Assembly (NCBI GenBank): GCA_046710875.1
Contig: JBKEHQ010000001.1
Span: 1 to 64,000 of the forward strand
Length of the DNA stretch: 64,000 bases
Origin: MGIIb-O3 sp046710875
GTDB taxonomy: Archaea > Thermoplasmatota > Poseidoniia > Poseidoniales > Thalassarchaeaceae
Reading direction: 5' to 3'
Made by a program: the position numbers and the translations under genes
Notes under the pieces: model-generated
Databases searched by the model: none
Seen by the model: the letters and a program-made list of their open reading frames with translations, nothing else
What the model was told of the DNA's origin: nothing
Shown: piece after piece, positions 19,201 through 26,183 of the stretch
Layout: every line of letters starts with the position of its first letter
Position numbering within the stretch: position 1 is the stretch's first letter

Positions 19201-21189
19201 AGTTTACCGAATATTGGTCCAAACGTAATGTTAGAAGCAGGAGCAACTTATACTATCCCAATTCAAATATTTTCATACGACTTCACTCAATTTAATGGTG
19301 ATTATCTAATACTTGGATCAATAACTCTTGTAGTTACTATAGAGCCATATTTTGAATTAGATATAGCTTCATCATTTGAAAGTATGATGCTTATTCCGGG
19401 ACAAACTAGGACATTTGAATATACAGTTGAAAATTCAGGAAATGCTCCAGCTTCAGTTAATGTGAACTATAACCTTGCAGTATCCGATCCCTCAAGATGG
19501 CGAGTATCGTTATCAGGCTTAAGCACTTCATTCATTATTCCAATTGCAGAAACATACTCTATATCTATGGAAATAACGCCAATTGCATCAGACCATTATG
19601 TTGGTGAATCAGGATTTTTTGATATTATTTTTTCCTCTTCAGATGATTCTGAAGAAACACAAGCTTACAGTACATTAGTTGAAATCGTCAGAATCCAGAC
19701 AGATATCGACGTTATTGTTGATCCAGGCTCATCTGGAGAAGAAGATGGACTACTTCCCTGCGCAAATACAGTTGATACATCCATTACCGAAAGGTGTCGG
19801 ATTTATAGAATACCTTGGATGCATGTTCCTTATTTGGGATCAACAGATGAAACGCCTGTAAATTATACTTTAACGGCCTTAGAAATTCAACGACATATTG
19901 ACGGATCAGCGTATCCAGATTCAACTTGGAACTTTTATGTTGAAGATACAATTCTTCTTTCAACAGTAGGTTTTAGTGTAAATTCTGAATTAGTAAAACC
20001 TTATGATACAGGATCAAAATTTGACTTAATATTCATAATTCCTCCAACAGAGGAACTAGCACCTGGGGACGGGTGGTCAATAACATTCAGACTACAGAAT
20101 CCAAATGAGCCCAATAGTAGAGATTACTGGACAGATTTTACTGTAGACATAGTTACTACTACTACCTCTGATCCAAAAATAAAAGATATATTTTTTACTA
20201 ATGGGGCAATAATTGAGGGAACTACTACAACCTTGATAGTCCAAGTTATGAATGCTGGCGATGCAATTATGCCACTTGGTGCCGAAGTTCAAGTATCTTG
20301 TAATGGTAAATATTTAGATTCCTTTAACTCAGGAACACAAGTAGTACCAGTTCTTGTATCTCAACAATCATTTAATTCAACTTGGCAAATAAGTGCTAAA
20401 TCTATACCATGGTGGTCTACATCAGAGACATTAAGATGTACTGCAGAATTAACTGGTACAGCTGTCGAAGTAAAAGGTAATCATATTGACAACGACTTAA
20501 GATCAGAGGATTTAACGATAGATTCTTGGGCTCCTCCTAAATATAAATTAAAAGTTGGATCAAATGAAATCGGCATATCTATTTCAATTTTTATATCAAT
20601 AATATTACTACTAGGGAGTTTATATTTCTACAGGAATGGAGTGAAAGATTTCACTCCTTCATATGTTCATTTGTCTTCTTACATGTTTTCTGCAGGATTA
20701 GGTGCACTAGCATTAACTAATCTTTTTAACCTTCTACCTTTAATCTGCGCAATTCTAGCCATTCTTGGTTCTATAAAAATTGCATGGACTAGCTCATCTG
20801 AAGTACAAGCAATATATAATGATAAGAAGAAATCACTTACTGGCGCTAGAGCAACAATTTCAAATCATGATATCCAAATAAAGAAAACTATTAAGGAATT
20901 AAGAGCAATTATATCATGTTCGCCACTGATCCTATTACTAATAATGATATTAAATCCTAATTTAACTATAGATAGTAGTAATACTGGTTTACTTGGTTTG
21001 ATAATATTTGTTTTAGTATCTCCAATATTTATTCACATAGTTCTTCGATATCTTGATAAATCATATAATAAAATATATTCACAACTTGGCCAACTTGAAT
21101 TAAGGGCGATGAAAATAAAGAAAATCCTCGCTTCTCAGAACAGCTCGAATAGATTTCAACCCAAAAATCGTATAGGAGGTCCAGAATAG
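16261..21189 (+). CDS. Giant surface protein with NEW3/CARDB-like repeats and C-terminal membrane helices
   Basis: 1642 residues. A signal peptide is clear (MKRIAILLIAIMVFSTL). The long extracellular part consists of repeated Ig-like domains, each marked by an N-x-G-N-type turn: FNYGGSDANG, VANTGTLPVD, LQNSGNQTDS, LNNTGTAPSQ, LTNMGNSPNT, LNNTGNSNQT, LINLGNLLET, VENSGNAPAS, VMNAGDAIMP. About nine such units are visible. The C-terminus has about five hydrophobic helices from residue 1440 on and a basic cytoplasmic tail. A Shine-Dalgarno (TTGGAGTG) precedes ATG 16261. It abuts the next gene and lies upstream of the archaellum genes, so a role in envelope or archaellum anchoring is plausible but unproven. 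Confidence 0.85.
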   Translation: MKRIAILLIAIMVFSTLPYSPEIKLNNENKLLSGASDADVSVSGLDITTPSVMISGIPIVSPMVHIVRISIFNYGGSDANGTLYLSVNDGSSVTEVDDRSISILAGQQENHLLYWDSSEYTSGVSLIASWVINSDESDSDASNDNYILSNINIYDIEDASILTTTLPTGENPLVRATWSGTISVANTGTLPVDVTALLSLTSTLGGDPVPISSTTVQPPVGSLSNPAPITDIDITFDGTALEGEYILSGIVEVVGANGNTDTITISSVQVEFTSLRAILSTPINRNIDPGQNTSLSFLLQNSGNQTDSFTVTQSNLSGWANVAPEIYSESNPLVLASGAASIIQISVSVPANAAISESDRITIIVHSIGNQYDLTSSAVVMAGELYEGTMIQSSGNAKGDNYVDIAPGIANSVTIDYVLNNTGTAPSQYDINVGMLEATPYWSIDAPVELTNLLLPGENITIPVTITLPELEMPILSSWKIDADILLHLRVQATPLSGGISIIATTYITVLPIVIIDFEIEDAERCYDEGQTEWFCIEDVLEEEVLGASVIRIVDFQIQAKHNLDATGQGSAVVNLDYLETFTPAVTGSTPFEYMRWNVGITPQQLELNIGETGYGQIAISSTFNTNFPYPAAGEYKIDINASTTFSVSDFNGNTPLTSVNETTFKFDIMELEDAELALKSRGTGSPGTSITAEMTLTNMGNSPNTFNVSYISEPGWTITVTNPGTIKSRLDSFQSPSSTFSKDFIVNAVPPATASADKIHTIWIYVTSIGDPENYLAYATAEFKLDELIDAELNSGSSVAILDRLGTSTIMFELNNTGNSNQTFDLKLENSDDNYLQVSFSEDDTEIETEKSMIVNSGNTAIVRVYSKTSNDARADESRSFDLILINNNSELDRKTMSVTVNPDHALTLQGSTTFFAQPGTEIQTSFNLINLGNLLETNVSFNPILPEASTSGIWNFETLENLTISPGSDNSIEIIMNISLPNIGPNVMLEAGATYTIPIQIFSYDFTQFNGDYLILGSITLVVTIEPYFELDIASSFESMMLIPGQTRTFEYTVENSGNAPASVNVNYNLAVSDPSRWRVSLSGLSTSFIIPIAETYSISMEITPIASDHYVGESGFFDIIFSSSDDSEETQAYSTLVEIVRIQTDIDVIVDPGSSGEEDGLLPCANTVDTSITERCRIYRIPWMHVPYLGSTDETPVNYTLTALEIQRHIDGSAYPDSTWNFYVEDTILLSTVGFSVNSELVKPYDTGSKFDLIFIIPPTEELAPGDGWSITFRLQNPNEPNSRDYWTDFTVDIVTTTTSDPKIKDIFFTNGAIIEGTTTTLIVQVMNAGDAIMPLGAEVQVSCNGKYLDSFNSGTQVVPVLVSQQSFNSTWQISAKSIPWWSTSETLRCTAELTGTAVEVKGNHIDNDLRSEDLTIDSWAPPKYKLKVGSNEIGISISIFISIILLLGSLYFYRNGVKDFTPSYVHLSSYMFSAGLGALALTNLFNLLPLICAILAILGSIKIAWTSSSEVQAIYNDKKKSLTGARATISNHDIQIKKTIKELRAIISCSPLILLLIMILNPNLTIDSSNTGLLGLIIFVLVSPIFIHIVLRYLDKSYNKIYSQLGQLELRAMKIKKILASQNSSNRFQPKNRIGGPE

Positions 21190-22233
21190 ATGGCTGGTAA
21201 AAAAAATGAGATTTCATCGAATTCTGGGGGCGCCGAAGCAACATTAAAGATGTTAAATTTCATAGATGACGAGTCTAAAAAAATTCAACATACTATTTGG
21301 AAAAACAGGCCGTTAAGGGCTAATAAAATGCTGAAAAAATTAACAAAAGAAGCAAATTTTCTCGAAGATCAAGTATTGGGCTTGTCACGATCGTTATCTT
21401 CTTTATCTAAGCAATTAGATGAATTAGAAGAATTGAATGAAGATGATCTTAATGCCTCAGAATATGTTTCTTTAGGTTTACAATTTTTAAGAGAGGGTAA
21501 CTGGGGAGCTGCAGCAGATTCTGTCGAAAAAGCAATTGCTGCTTTAGGACCAAAAGGACTAGATAGATCATTGTCTATTATTAATAGACATTTGAATGAA
21601 TTAGGAGATTTGAGCGATTCAGAAGAAGTAACTCTTAATTTAATCAGAGAAGCACGAAAGAAATTAGCAAATGGTGATTTTACAGCTGCAACTGATGCGT
21701 TTGAAAGAGCAATTAGCGTACTTGGTTCCGTACCTACAGGAGAGGCGTTAAGTCCATTTCTTGTTAATCATTTTTTCCTTTCATTAGAGGCTAAGTGGCC
21801 TGAAAAAACTAACAATGGATTAATGGTAATTAGTATTGAAAATTTAGGTGAAAATAATATTTCTCCTATGAGAATGTCTTTACCAACTCCTCTTGGATGG
21901 ATAGCAAATCCTAAGATGACGGAAATACCAGAAATTCCTCCTGAAGGATTCATCGAAATTGGTGTTGAAATTAAATCATCTGGGTCATTTAGCGCAGATA
22001 AAATGTTAGGTAGAAACTTAGCTATAACAACTGGATATTTAGCAAACTATGGAGATTTAAAAGTTCAAATCAGAGTCGAAAATAGAACATTAAGAAATAT
22101 GGAAGGCATTGTACTGGATCCTTGGTTACCTGAAGGATTTGAAGCGATTAGATTGCCATTTGTACAAAATTTAGGCCCAGGACAAAAATGTAATTTAGAA
22201 GTAGATATTCTGAATGTTGGAAATAATAGTTAA
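21190..22233 (+). CDS. Coiled-coil/TPR-like protein with C-terminal NEW3-like domain
   Basis: 347 residues. Its ATG directly follows the stop of the giant surface protein; the Shine-Dalgarno ATAGGAGGT lies in that gene's end, so translation is coupled. Residues 25-85 form a coiled coil. Two related helical units follow (EYVSLGLQFLREGNWGAAAD near 95 and EARKKLANGDFTAATDAFER near 155), resembling TPR repeats. The C-terminal half is beta-rich, with ISIENLGENN and ending LEVDILNVGNNS, like the start of another NEW3 domain. No signal peptide or helix is seen, so it is probably cytoplasmic. The function is unknown; the context suggests it works with the surface protein. Confidence 0.75.
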   Translation: MAGKKNEISSNSGGAEATLKMLNFIDDESKKIQHTIWKNRPLRANKMLKKLTKEANFLEDQVLGLSRSLSSLSKQLDELEELNEDDLNASEYVSLGLQFLREGNWGAAADSVEKAIAALGPKGLDRSLSIINRHLNELGDLSDSEEVTLNLIREARKKLANGDFTAATDAFERAISVLGSVPTGEALSPFLVNHFFLSLEAKWPEKTNNGLMVISIENLGENNISPMRMSLPTPLGWIANPKMTEIPEIPPEGFIEIGVEIKSSGSFSADKMLGRNLAITTGYLANYGDLKVQIRVENRTLRNMEGIVLDPWLPEGFEAIRLPFVQNLGPGQKCNLEVDILNVGNNS

Positions 22234-22335
22234 TGTCCATAGATATCCTATTAATTTCTAATAACCGTTCACATATCCTGTATATGCAATAATTATACAT
22301 TAACATCATAAATGATAACTCGCCAGAAAGGTCTG

Positions 22336-22998
22336 ATGATGCGTACTAACAACCATGAAATTATAGCAAACCGTAGTCGATACGATGAGCAAGGATCTAT
22401 CGGTATTGGAGCAATGATTGTTTTCATTGCACTAATTTTAGTAGCTGCTGTTGCATCTACTGTTATTATCAAGACTGCTGAAGAATTACAAGATAGGGCT
22501 GAGAAAACTGGTGACGATACTCGTGATCAAATATCAGGTAAATTATTAGTTACAGATGCATATATTGCATCAATCGATGTGGATGGCCCAGATGGCGTCG
22601 CTGCTAATGCGGATGACGTAAATGCAGTAAAATCAATTGTAGTGATTGCAAAATTAGCATCCGGTTCTGATAATACTCTTCCATCAAACATGCAGTGGTT
22701 CGTAGTATGCAATAACGGCGGAACCTATGCTGACGCCACAGATTCAATTGAAGAAACTGATTCAGATTTAGGATTGTCAGCAAGGGCTGCTGATGCATCA
22801 TTATCATCAGGGCAACAATTTGCGTTCACAATGAATCTAGGAAATACAGGGGATGTAGCCCCTGACAATTTAGGGAACTGCATGGATGCTGCATTAGTAG
22901 GTACTTCTTTGTCTGTTACTTTAAATGTTGAAGGCGGAGGAGACACTCGCCTAGATCTTGAAATCGAAGAAGTTTCCGTAGGGAGTAAGTTAATTTAA
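22336..22998 (+). CDS. flaB: Archaellin 1
   Basis: 220 residues from ATG 22336 (adjacent ATG 22339 equally possible; the far upstream ATG 22312 is unlikely). The class III signal peptide ends at DEQG, and cleavage is expected between G and SIGIG. The hydrophobic helix after it (AMIVFIALILVAAVASTVII) is the archaellin assembly core. The C-terminal domain is acidic and ends in a conserved NVEGGGDTRLDLEIE. Archaellins form the helical filament after processing by the peptidase encoded at 29789. A 100-base AT-rich gap upstream, the only real gap in this block, probably holds the archaellum promoter. Its first part is nearly identical to archaellin 2. Confidence 0.92.
   Translation: MMRTNNHEIIANRSRYDEQGSIGIGAMIVFIALILVAAVASTVIIKTAEELQDRAEKTGDDTRDQISGKLLVTDAYIASIDVDGPDGVAANADDVNAVKSIVVIAKLASGSDNTLPSNMQWFVVCNNGGTYADATDSIEETDSDLGLSARAADASLSSGQQFAFTMNLGNTGDVAPDNLGNCMDAALVGTSLSVTLNVEGGGDTRLDLEIEEVSVGSKLI
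22393..22567 (+). repeat. 175-base direct repeat, copy 1 (archaellin core)
   Basis: This segment encodes the cleavage site, hydrophobic helix and following linker of archaellin 1. It aligns without gaps to 23071-23245 with four mismatches by hand count, whereas the genes diverge sharply just after. The constant offset is 678 bases. Confidence 0.9.
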
Positions 22999-23028
22999 GG
23001 ATTATGAAAATTAATGGAGGCAAAGATT

Positions 23029-23709
23029 ATGAATTACGAACTAATTAATACAACAAAAAATGACGAAAAGGGATCGATTGGTATTGGAGCAATGATTGTT
23101 TTCATTGCACTAATTTTAGTAGCTGCTGTTGCATCTACTGTTATTATCAAGACTGCTGAAGAATTACAAGATAGGGCTGAAAAAACTGGTGACGATACTC
23201 GTGATCAGATATCAGGTAAATTATTAGTTACAGATGCATATATTGGAGCTGATTGCACCTATGCAGCCAGCGCCTTTGATGTTGATTGTGTTGATGCAGA
23301 TGATGCAGTTAGAGCTGCATCTGCTGATAATGATATTGATATGATTATAGTAATAGCCAAGCTTGCATCAGGTTCTGATAATACGCTTCCAGTTTCTATG
23401 AGTTACACAATAGCATGCGATGATGGTACCGGGACCTTCACTACTGACCACTCTTTGCTATCTTCAACTGAGGCTGATGCCGATGCACTCCATGATGCAG
23501 ATATTAGAACAATGGGTGATGTAGACATCCTTGATACAACATCTCTTTCATCCGGAGAGCAATTCAAATTTACTATCCACACAACCAATTGTGATGCTGC
23601 AGCTGTTGTAGGGGGATCATTATCTCTTACACTAAATGTTGAAGGCGGTGGAGACACACGTCTAGATTTGGAAATCGAAACTATTGCCATTGGAGATAAA
23701 CTCATCTGA
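23029..23709 (+). CDS. flaB: Archaellin 2
   Basis: 226 residues from ATG 23029, preceded by GGAGG with eight bases spacing; an upstream ATG at 23014 lacks a site and is rejected. The signal peptide MNYELINTTKNDEKG is cut before SIGIG, with the usual basic residue at -2. The helix AMIVFIALILVAAVASTVII is identical to archaellin 1. The variable domain differs and carries five cysteines (for example GADCTYAASAFDVDCV), unlike copy 1 with two. This could allow disulfides on the filament surface. The end NVEGGGDTRLDLEIE is shared. Two archaellins commonly make up major and minor filament components. Confidence 0.92.
   Translation: MNYELINTTKNDEKGSIGIGAMIVFIALILVAAVASTVIIKTAEELQDRAEKTGDDTRDQISGKLLVTDAYIGADCTYAASAFDVDCVDADDAVRAASADNDIDMIIVIAKLASGSDNTLPVSMSYTIACDDGTGTFTTDHSLLSSTEADADALHDADIRTMGDVDILDTTSLSSGEQFKFTIHTTNCDAAAVVGGSLSLTLNVEGGGDTRLDLEIETIAIGDKLI
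23071..23245 (+). repeat. 175-base direct repeat, copy 2 (archaellin core)
   Basis: Partner of 22393-22567, differing at four positions by hand count. Three of the four are silent third-base changes or similar in the same reading frame, so the proteins are identical over this stretch. Confidence 0.9.
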
Positions 23710-23762
23710 GAGTATTTCCTAAAGTTATGTCTCAAGGAGATTATGACTATGGAGGATAAAAA

Positions 23763-24572
23763 ATGGGCCTTTTTGATAACCTACCCTTCAGCGGCCTAGG
23801 TACAGATGGAGATATGACCAAACGTTTAGACCGCGTTGCAAAGCTTTCTATTGAGCAAGTGGATATTCCCTCTGAGTTTAGGCCTACCGATTTAGAAGCT
23901 TGGTTATTTGCTCCTGCTGGTACTAGAGTAGGAATTCTTGGAGAGCCACAAGGAAATAATCAATCTGAATTGACGCCAGAACTTGTTGAATTAATCAAGG
24001 ACAGATTCGAAAGATTAGAAACTGCACTAGATTTAATGGAAACTAACATTAAAATCACTCAACAACAAACAGCGGAAATGGCTGGAGCATCACTCGGGAG
24101 TAGCCCTATATCTGAATCATCAGATATGATTCATAGCGTAAATTCAGATGGAGAAGTTGTGAGTAAACCTGTACCTACAATATCTACAGATGATCCTATA
24201 TTTGGTTCACATCAAAATTCAGGTGGACCTGGTTTACTAGATTTGTATGAAGCCCAATCATTAGCAGTAAATCCATTCCTAAGGGCAAGTGATGCTGGAG
24301 AATTATTGTCAGGACCACAAATTGACTCTGCAAAATTAGCTGCATTATTACTTGATAATATGTCGGGGGCAGATTCATTGAGATTCATAAAAAATGCAGG
24401 GGCATCCGGAATTCTTACTAGTAATGAACAAGACTCACTTTCAGCAATAGTTTCTCTGGCAGAACCGGGCGAAAAATCAGAAGGACCACCTTCTTTGTCA
24501 AATCGCAACCTCCTTACCTTTGCCGCTATGATTGATGCTTGGAGGGTTCAACTATCTCAAAAGGAGGTATAA
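23763..24572 (+). CDS. Archaellum-locus protein in FlaC/D/E position
   Basis: 269 residues, soluble. It starts MGLFDNLPFSGLG after a GGAG site at 23753. The N-terminal part is predicted helical with a short coiled coil (LVELIKDRFERLETALDLME, about 78-97). A Ser/Pro/Gly-rich linker (about 110-160) leads to a helical C-terminal domain (about 165-269, with DSAKLAALLLDNMSGADSL and ASGILTSNEQDSLSAIV). In other Euryarchaeota this position, between flaB and flaF, holds FlaC/FlaD/FlaE, the cytosolic ring that links motor to chemotaxis. The helical end is loosely reminiscent of that family, but the resemblance is too weak to prove homology. Confidence 0.6.
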   Translation: MGLFDNLPFSGLGTDGDMTKRLDRVAKLSIEQVDIPSEFRPTDLEAWLFAPAGTRVGILGEPQGNNQSELTPELVELIKDRFERLETALDLMETNIKITQQQTAEMAGASLGSSPISESSDMIHSVNSDGEVVSKPVPTISTDDPIFGSHQNSGGPGLLDLYEAQSLAVNPFLRASDAGELLSGPQIDSAKLAALLLDNMSGADSLRFIKNAGASGILTSNEQDSLSAIVSLAEPGEKSEGPPSLSNRNLLTFAAMIDAWRVQLSQKEV

Positions 24573-24576
24573 AATA

Positions 24577-24981
24577 ATGGCCGGATCAAGCATTGCTGGA
24601 ATGATAGTTGGAACTGTTTTTATTGTAATTTTTGCTTCTGCCACTGTAACAATGGTCGATAATATCAATAAAGCCCAGCAGGCAACAGAAGTTAATTTAC
24701 CAGATCCTGAAATTAACTTAGACTTAGCTACTTGGACTGATGGAACACTAGTATTAACAATTAGTAATGTCGGCTCAGAAACAATTTCTGTAAACCATAT
24801 TTATTTCTCTCTTGATGGAGGTACGCCATTATCTATTGGAGACTCTTCACTTGCTTTAGATTCAACAGGTTCTCTCTTTCCAGGAGAAACTATTTTTGTT
24901 ACACAAACTGGAGTCACGCCCGCTCCTACGGATGCATTACTAGTAGCGTTTGAATACTCCTCATCTGTTGAAGTGACATAG
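24577..24981 (+). CDS. flaF: Archaellum protein FlaF (ArlF)
   Basis: 134 residues from ATG 24577, which has a near-ideal site (AAGGAGG, nine bases before). A longer frame from 24532 would overlap the previous gene and is rejected. The N-terminal hydrophobic helix AGMIVGTVFIVIFASATVTM (residues 7-26) resembles an archaellin helix without cleavage. It is followed by a beta-sandwich domain with LTISNVGSETISVNHIYFSL. FlaF of Sulfolobus binds S-layer protein and forms part of the stator with FlaG. Assignment rests on size, topology and position directly before flaG. Confidence 0.82.
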   Translation: MAGSSIAGMIVGTVFIVIFASATVTMVDNINKAQQATEVNLPDPEINLDLATWTDGTLVLTISNVGSETISVNHIYFSLDGGTPLSIGDSSLALDSTGSLFPGETIFVTQTGVTPAPTDALLVAFEYSSSVEVT

Positions 24982-24993
24982 GGGAGTGAGAGC

Positions 24994-25482
24994 ATGGGTG
25001 ATGGGCCGTCGGAATTAATTATGTTAACTACAGGATTGTTAGTTGCCACCATAGTTTCTTCATTACTATTATCAACATGGGGCAGTATATCCCAAGGGCT
25101 TGACAATCAAGGTGATCAAGAACTTATGGATGCTAAAACGCGAGCTTCCATTATTAATAATCCAGCCTCAGTATTGTGGGATGAAGATGCCACAGATTCA
25201 GATGTTAAAACATCAATATTTGTACAAAACTCTGGTAAAACAACTCTAAATATTGACTCTACCTATATTGTGATCGGAGGTGTTATGATGACAATAGAAT
25301 CATCAGCCGGCTCTCCAGTAATATGGTCTGTAGGCGAAGTGGTAGAATTTGAAATTAAAGTTGATAATGCGGTGTTTGATCCTACAGTTGAAACTGAATA
25401 TATTCTAAATATTGGAGTAACATCAGCATTAACATCACCTTCGGGAACTTATAGTGCAGCAGAGGTGATCAGACTTGTCTGA
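24994..25482 (+). CDS. flaG: Archaellum protein FlaG (ArlG)
   Basis: 162 residues. A GGGGAGTGAG site precedes ATG 24994 and the gene follows flaF by 12 bases. One N-terminal membrane helix is seen (SELIMLTTGLLVATIVSSLL, residues 6-25), then a beta-sandwich domain with SIFVQNSGKTTLNIDSTYIV, as in FlaF and archaellins. FlaG forms a pseudo-periplasmic filament capped by FlaF, anchoring the motor to the envelope. Its last eight bases overlap the start of flaH, so the two are translationally coupled. Confidence 0.85.
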   Translation: MGDGPSELIMLTTGLLVATIVSSLLLSTWGSISQGLDNQGDQELMDAKTRASIINNPASVLWDEDATDSDVKTSIFVQNSGKTTLNIDSTYIVIGGVMMTIESSAGSPVIWSVGEVVEFEIKVDNAVFDPTVETEYILNIGVTSALTSPSGTYSAAEVIRLV

Positions 25483-26167
25483 AGAGGATGGATTCGATTT
25501 TGGAATCATTCAGGATAGCCTAGCAAATAGTATGGGGGCTTCAATTCCAAATCGATCAATCGGTATAATAAGCGGAGGGATTGGTGCAGGTAAAAGTTTA
25601 ATATGTCAAAGATTAGCATTCGGATTTGTACAAAATGGGGCCAAAGTAGCATATGTTACAACGGAGCTAACGACCAGAGGTTGGTTAGAGCAAGTTGCTA
25701 GCATTGGTTACGATATGGATAAGCGAATAGATGAAGGTAATTTTTTATTAATATCTAGTTTCGGAGTTATTGCTGAAGAAATTCAAGAACAAGTATCTCT
25801 AACTGATATTTTGAATTCTCCAGGTTTACTAGAAGCGGAAATAATAATAATAGATCGTGCATCTCAAATACTAGCCCACGAAACAAATGCACATTTATTA
25901 CTTTCACAATTAAGAAAATTTAATTCTTCAGGTAGAACAGTATTACTTACAATGGACAAAGAAGAAATTGATTTAAGATTACTAAGAGAAATAAAGAATT
26001 CTGCCGAAGTAGTTTTAGATTTAGAGACAGCAACTATTGGCGGAGACATCGTTAGAACAATAGCCGTGACTCGTTTTTTACGAGCTGCGGGTCCGACACA
26101 AGGAAGGATAGGCTGGAAAGTAATGCCTCAGATGGGCTTTATAGTAGATATTACTGCAGTCAGTTAA
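25475..26167 (+). CDS. flaH: Archaellum motor regulator FlaH (ArlH)
   Basis: 230 residues from a TTG start at 25475 overlapping the flaG stop; AGAGGTGA lies about seven bases before. A RecA/KaiC-like ATPase: Walker A GGIGAGKS at 34-41, followed by VAYVTTELTTRGWLEQV. The Walker B strand ends IIIDRAS (about 126-132), with the hydrophobic strand preceding Asp. FlaH binds ATP and sits beneath the FlaJ platform inside the FlaC/D/E or FlaX ring, regulating FlaI. The order flaG-flaH-flaI-flaJ is the universal archaellum core. Confidence 0.93.
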   Translation: MSEEDGFDFGIIQDSLANSMGASIPNRSIGIISGGIGAGKSLICQRLAFGFVQNGAKVAYVTTELTTRGWLEQVASIGYDMDKRIDEGNFLLISSFGVIAEEIQEQVSLTDILNSPGLLEAEIIIIDRASQILAHETNAHLLLSQLRKFNSSGRTVLLTMDKEEIDLRLLREIKNSAEVVLDLETATIGGDIVRTIAVTRFLRAAGPTQGRIGWKVMPQMGFIVDITAVS

Positions 26168-26183
26168 TTAAAGGGGGGAAATT

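Noticed and set aside
23763..24981. Overlap of the FlaC/D/E-position gene with flaF
   Set aside because: The overlap arises only from a too-early flaF start at 24532; the strong ribosome site fixes the start at 24577.
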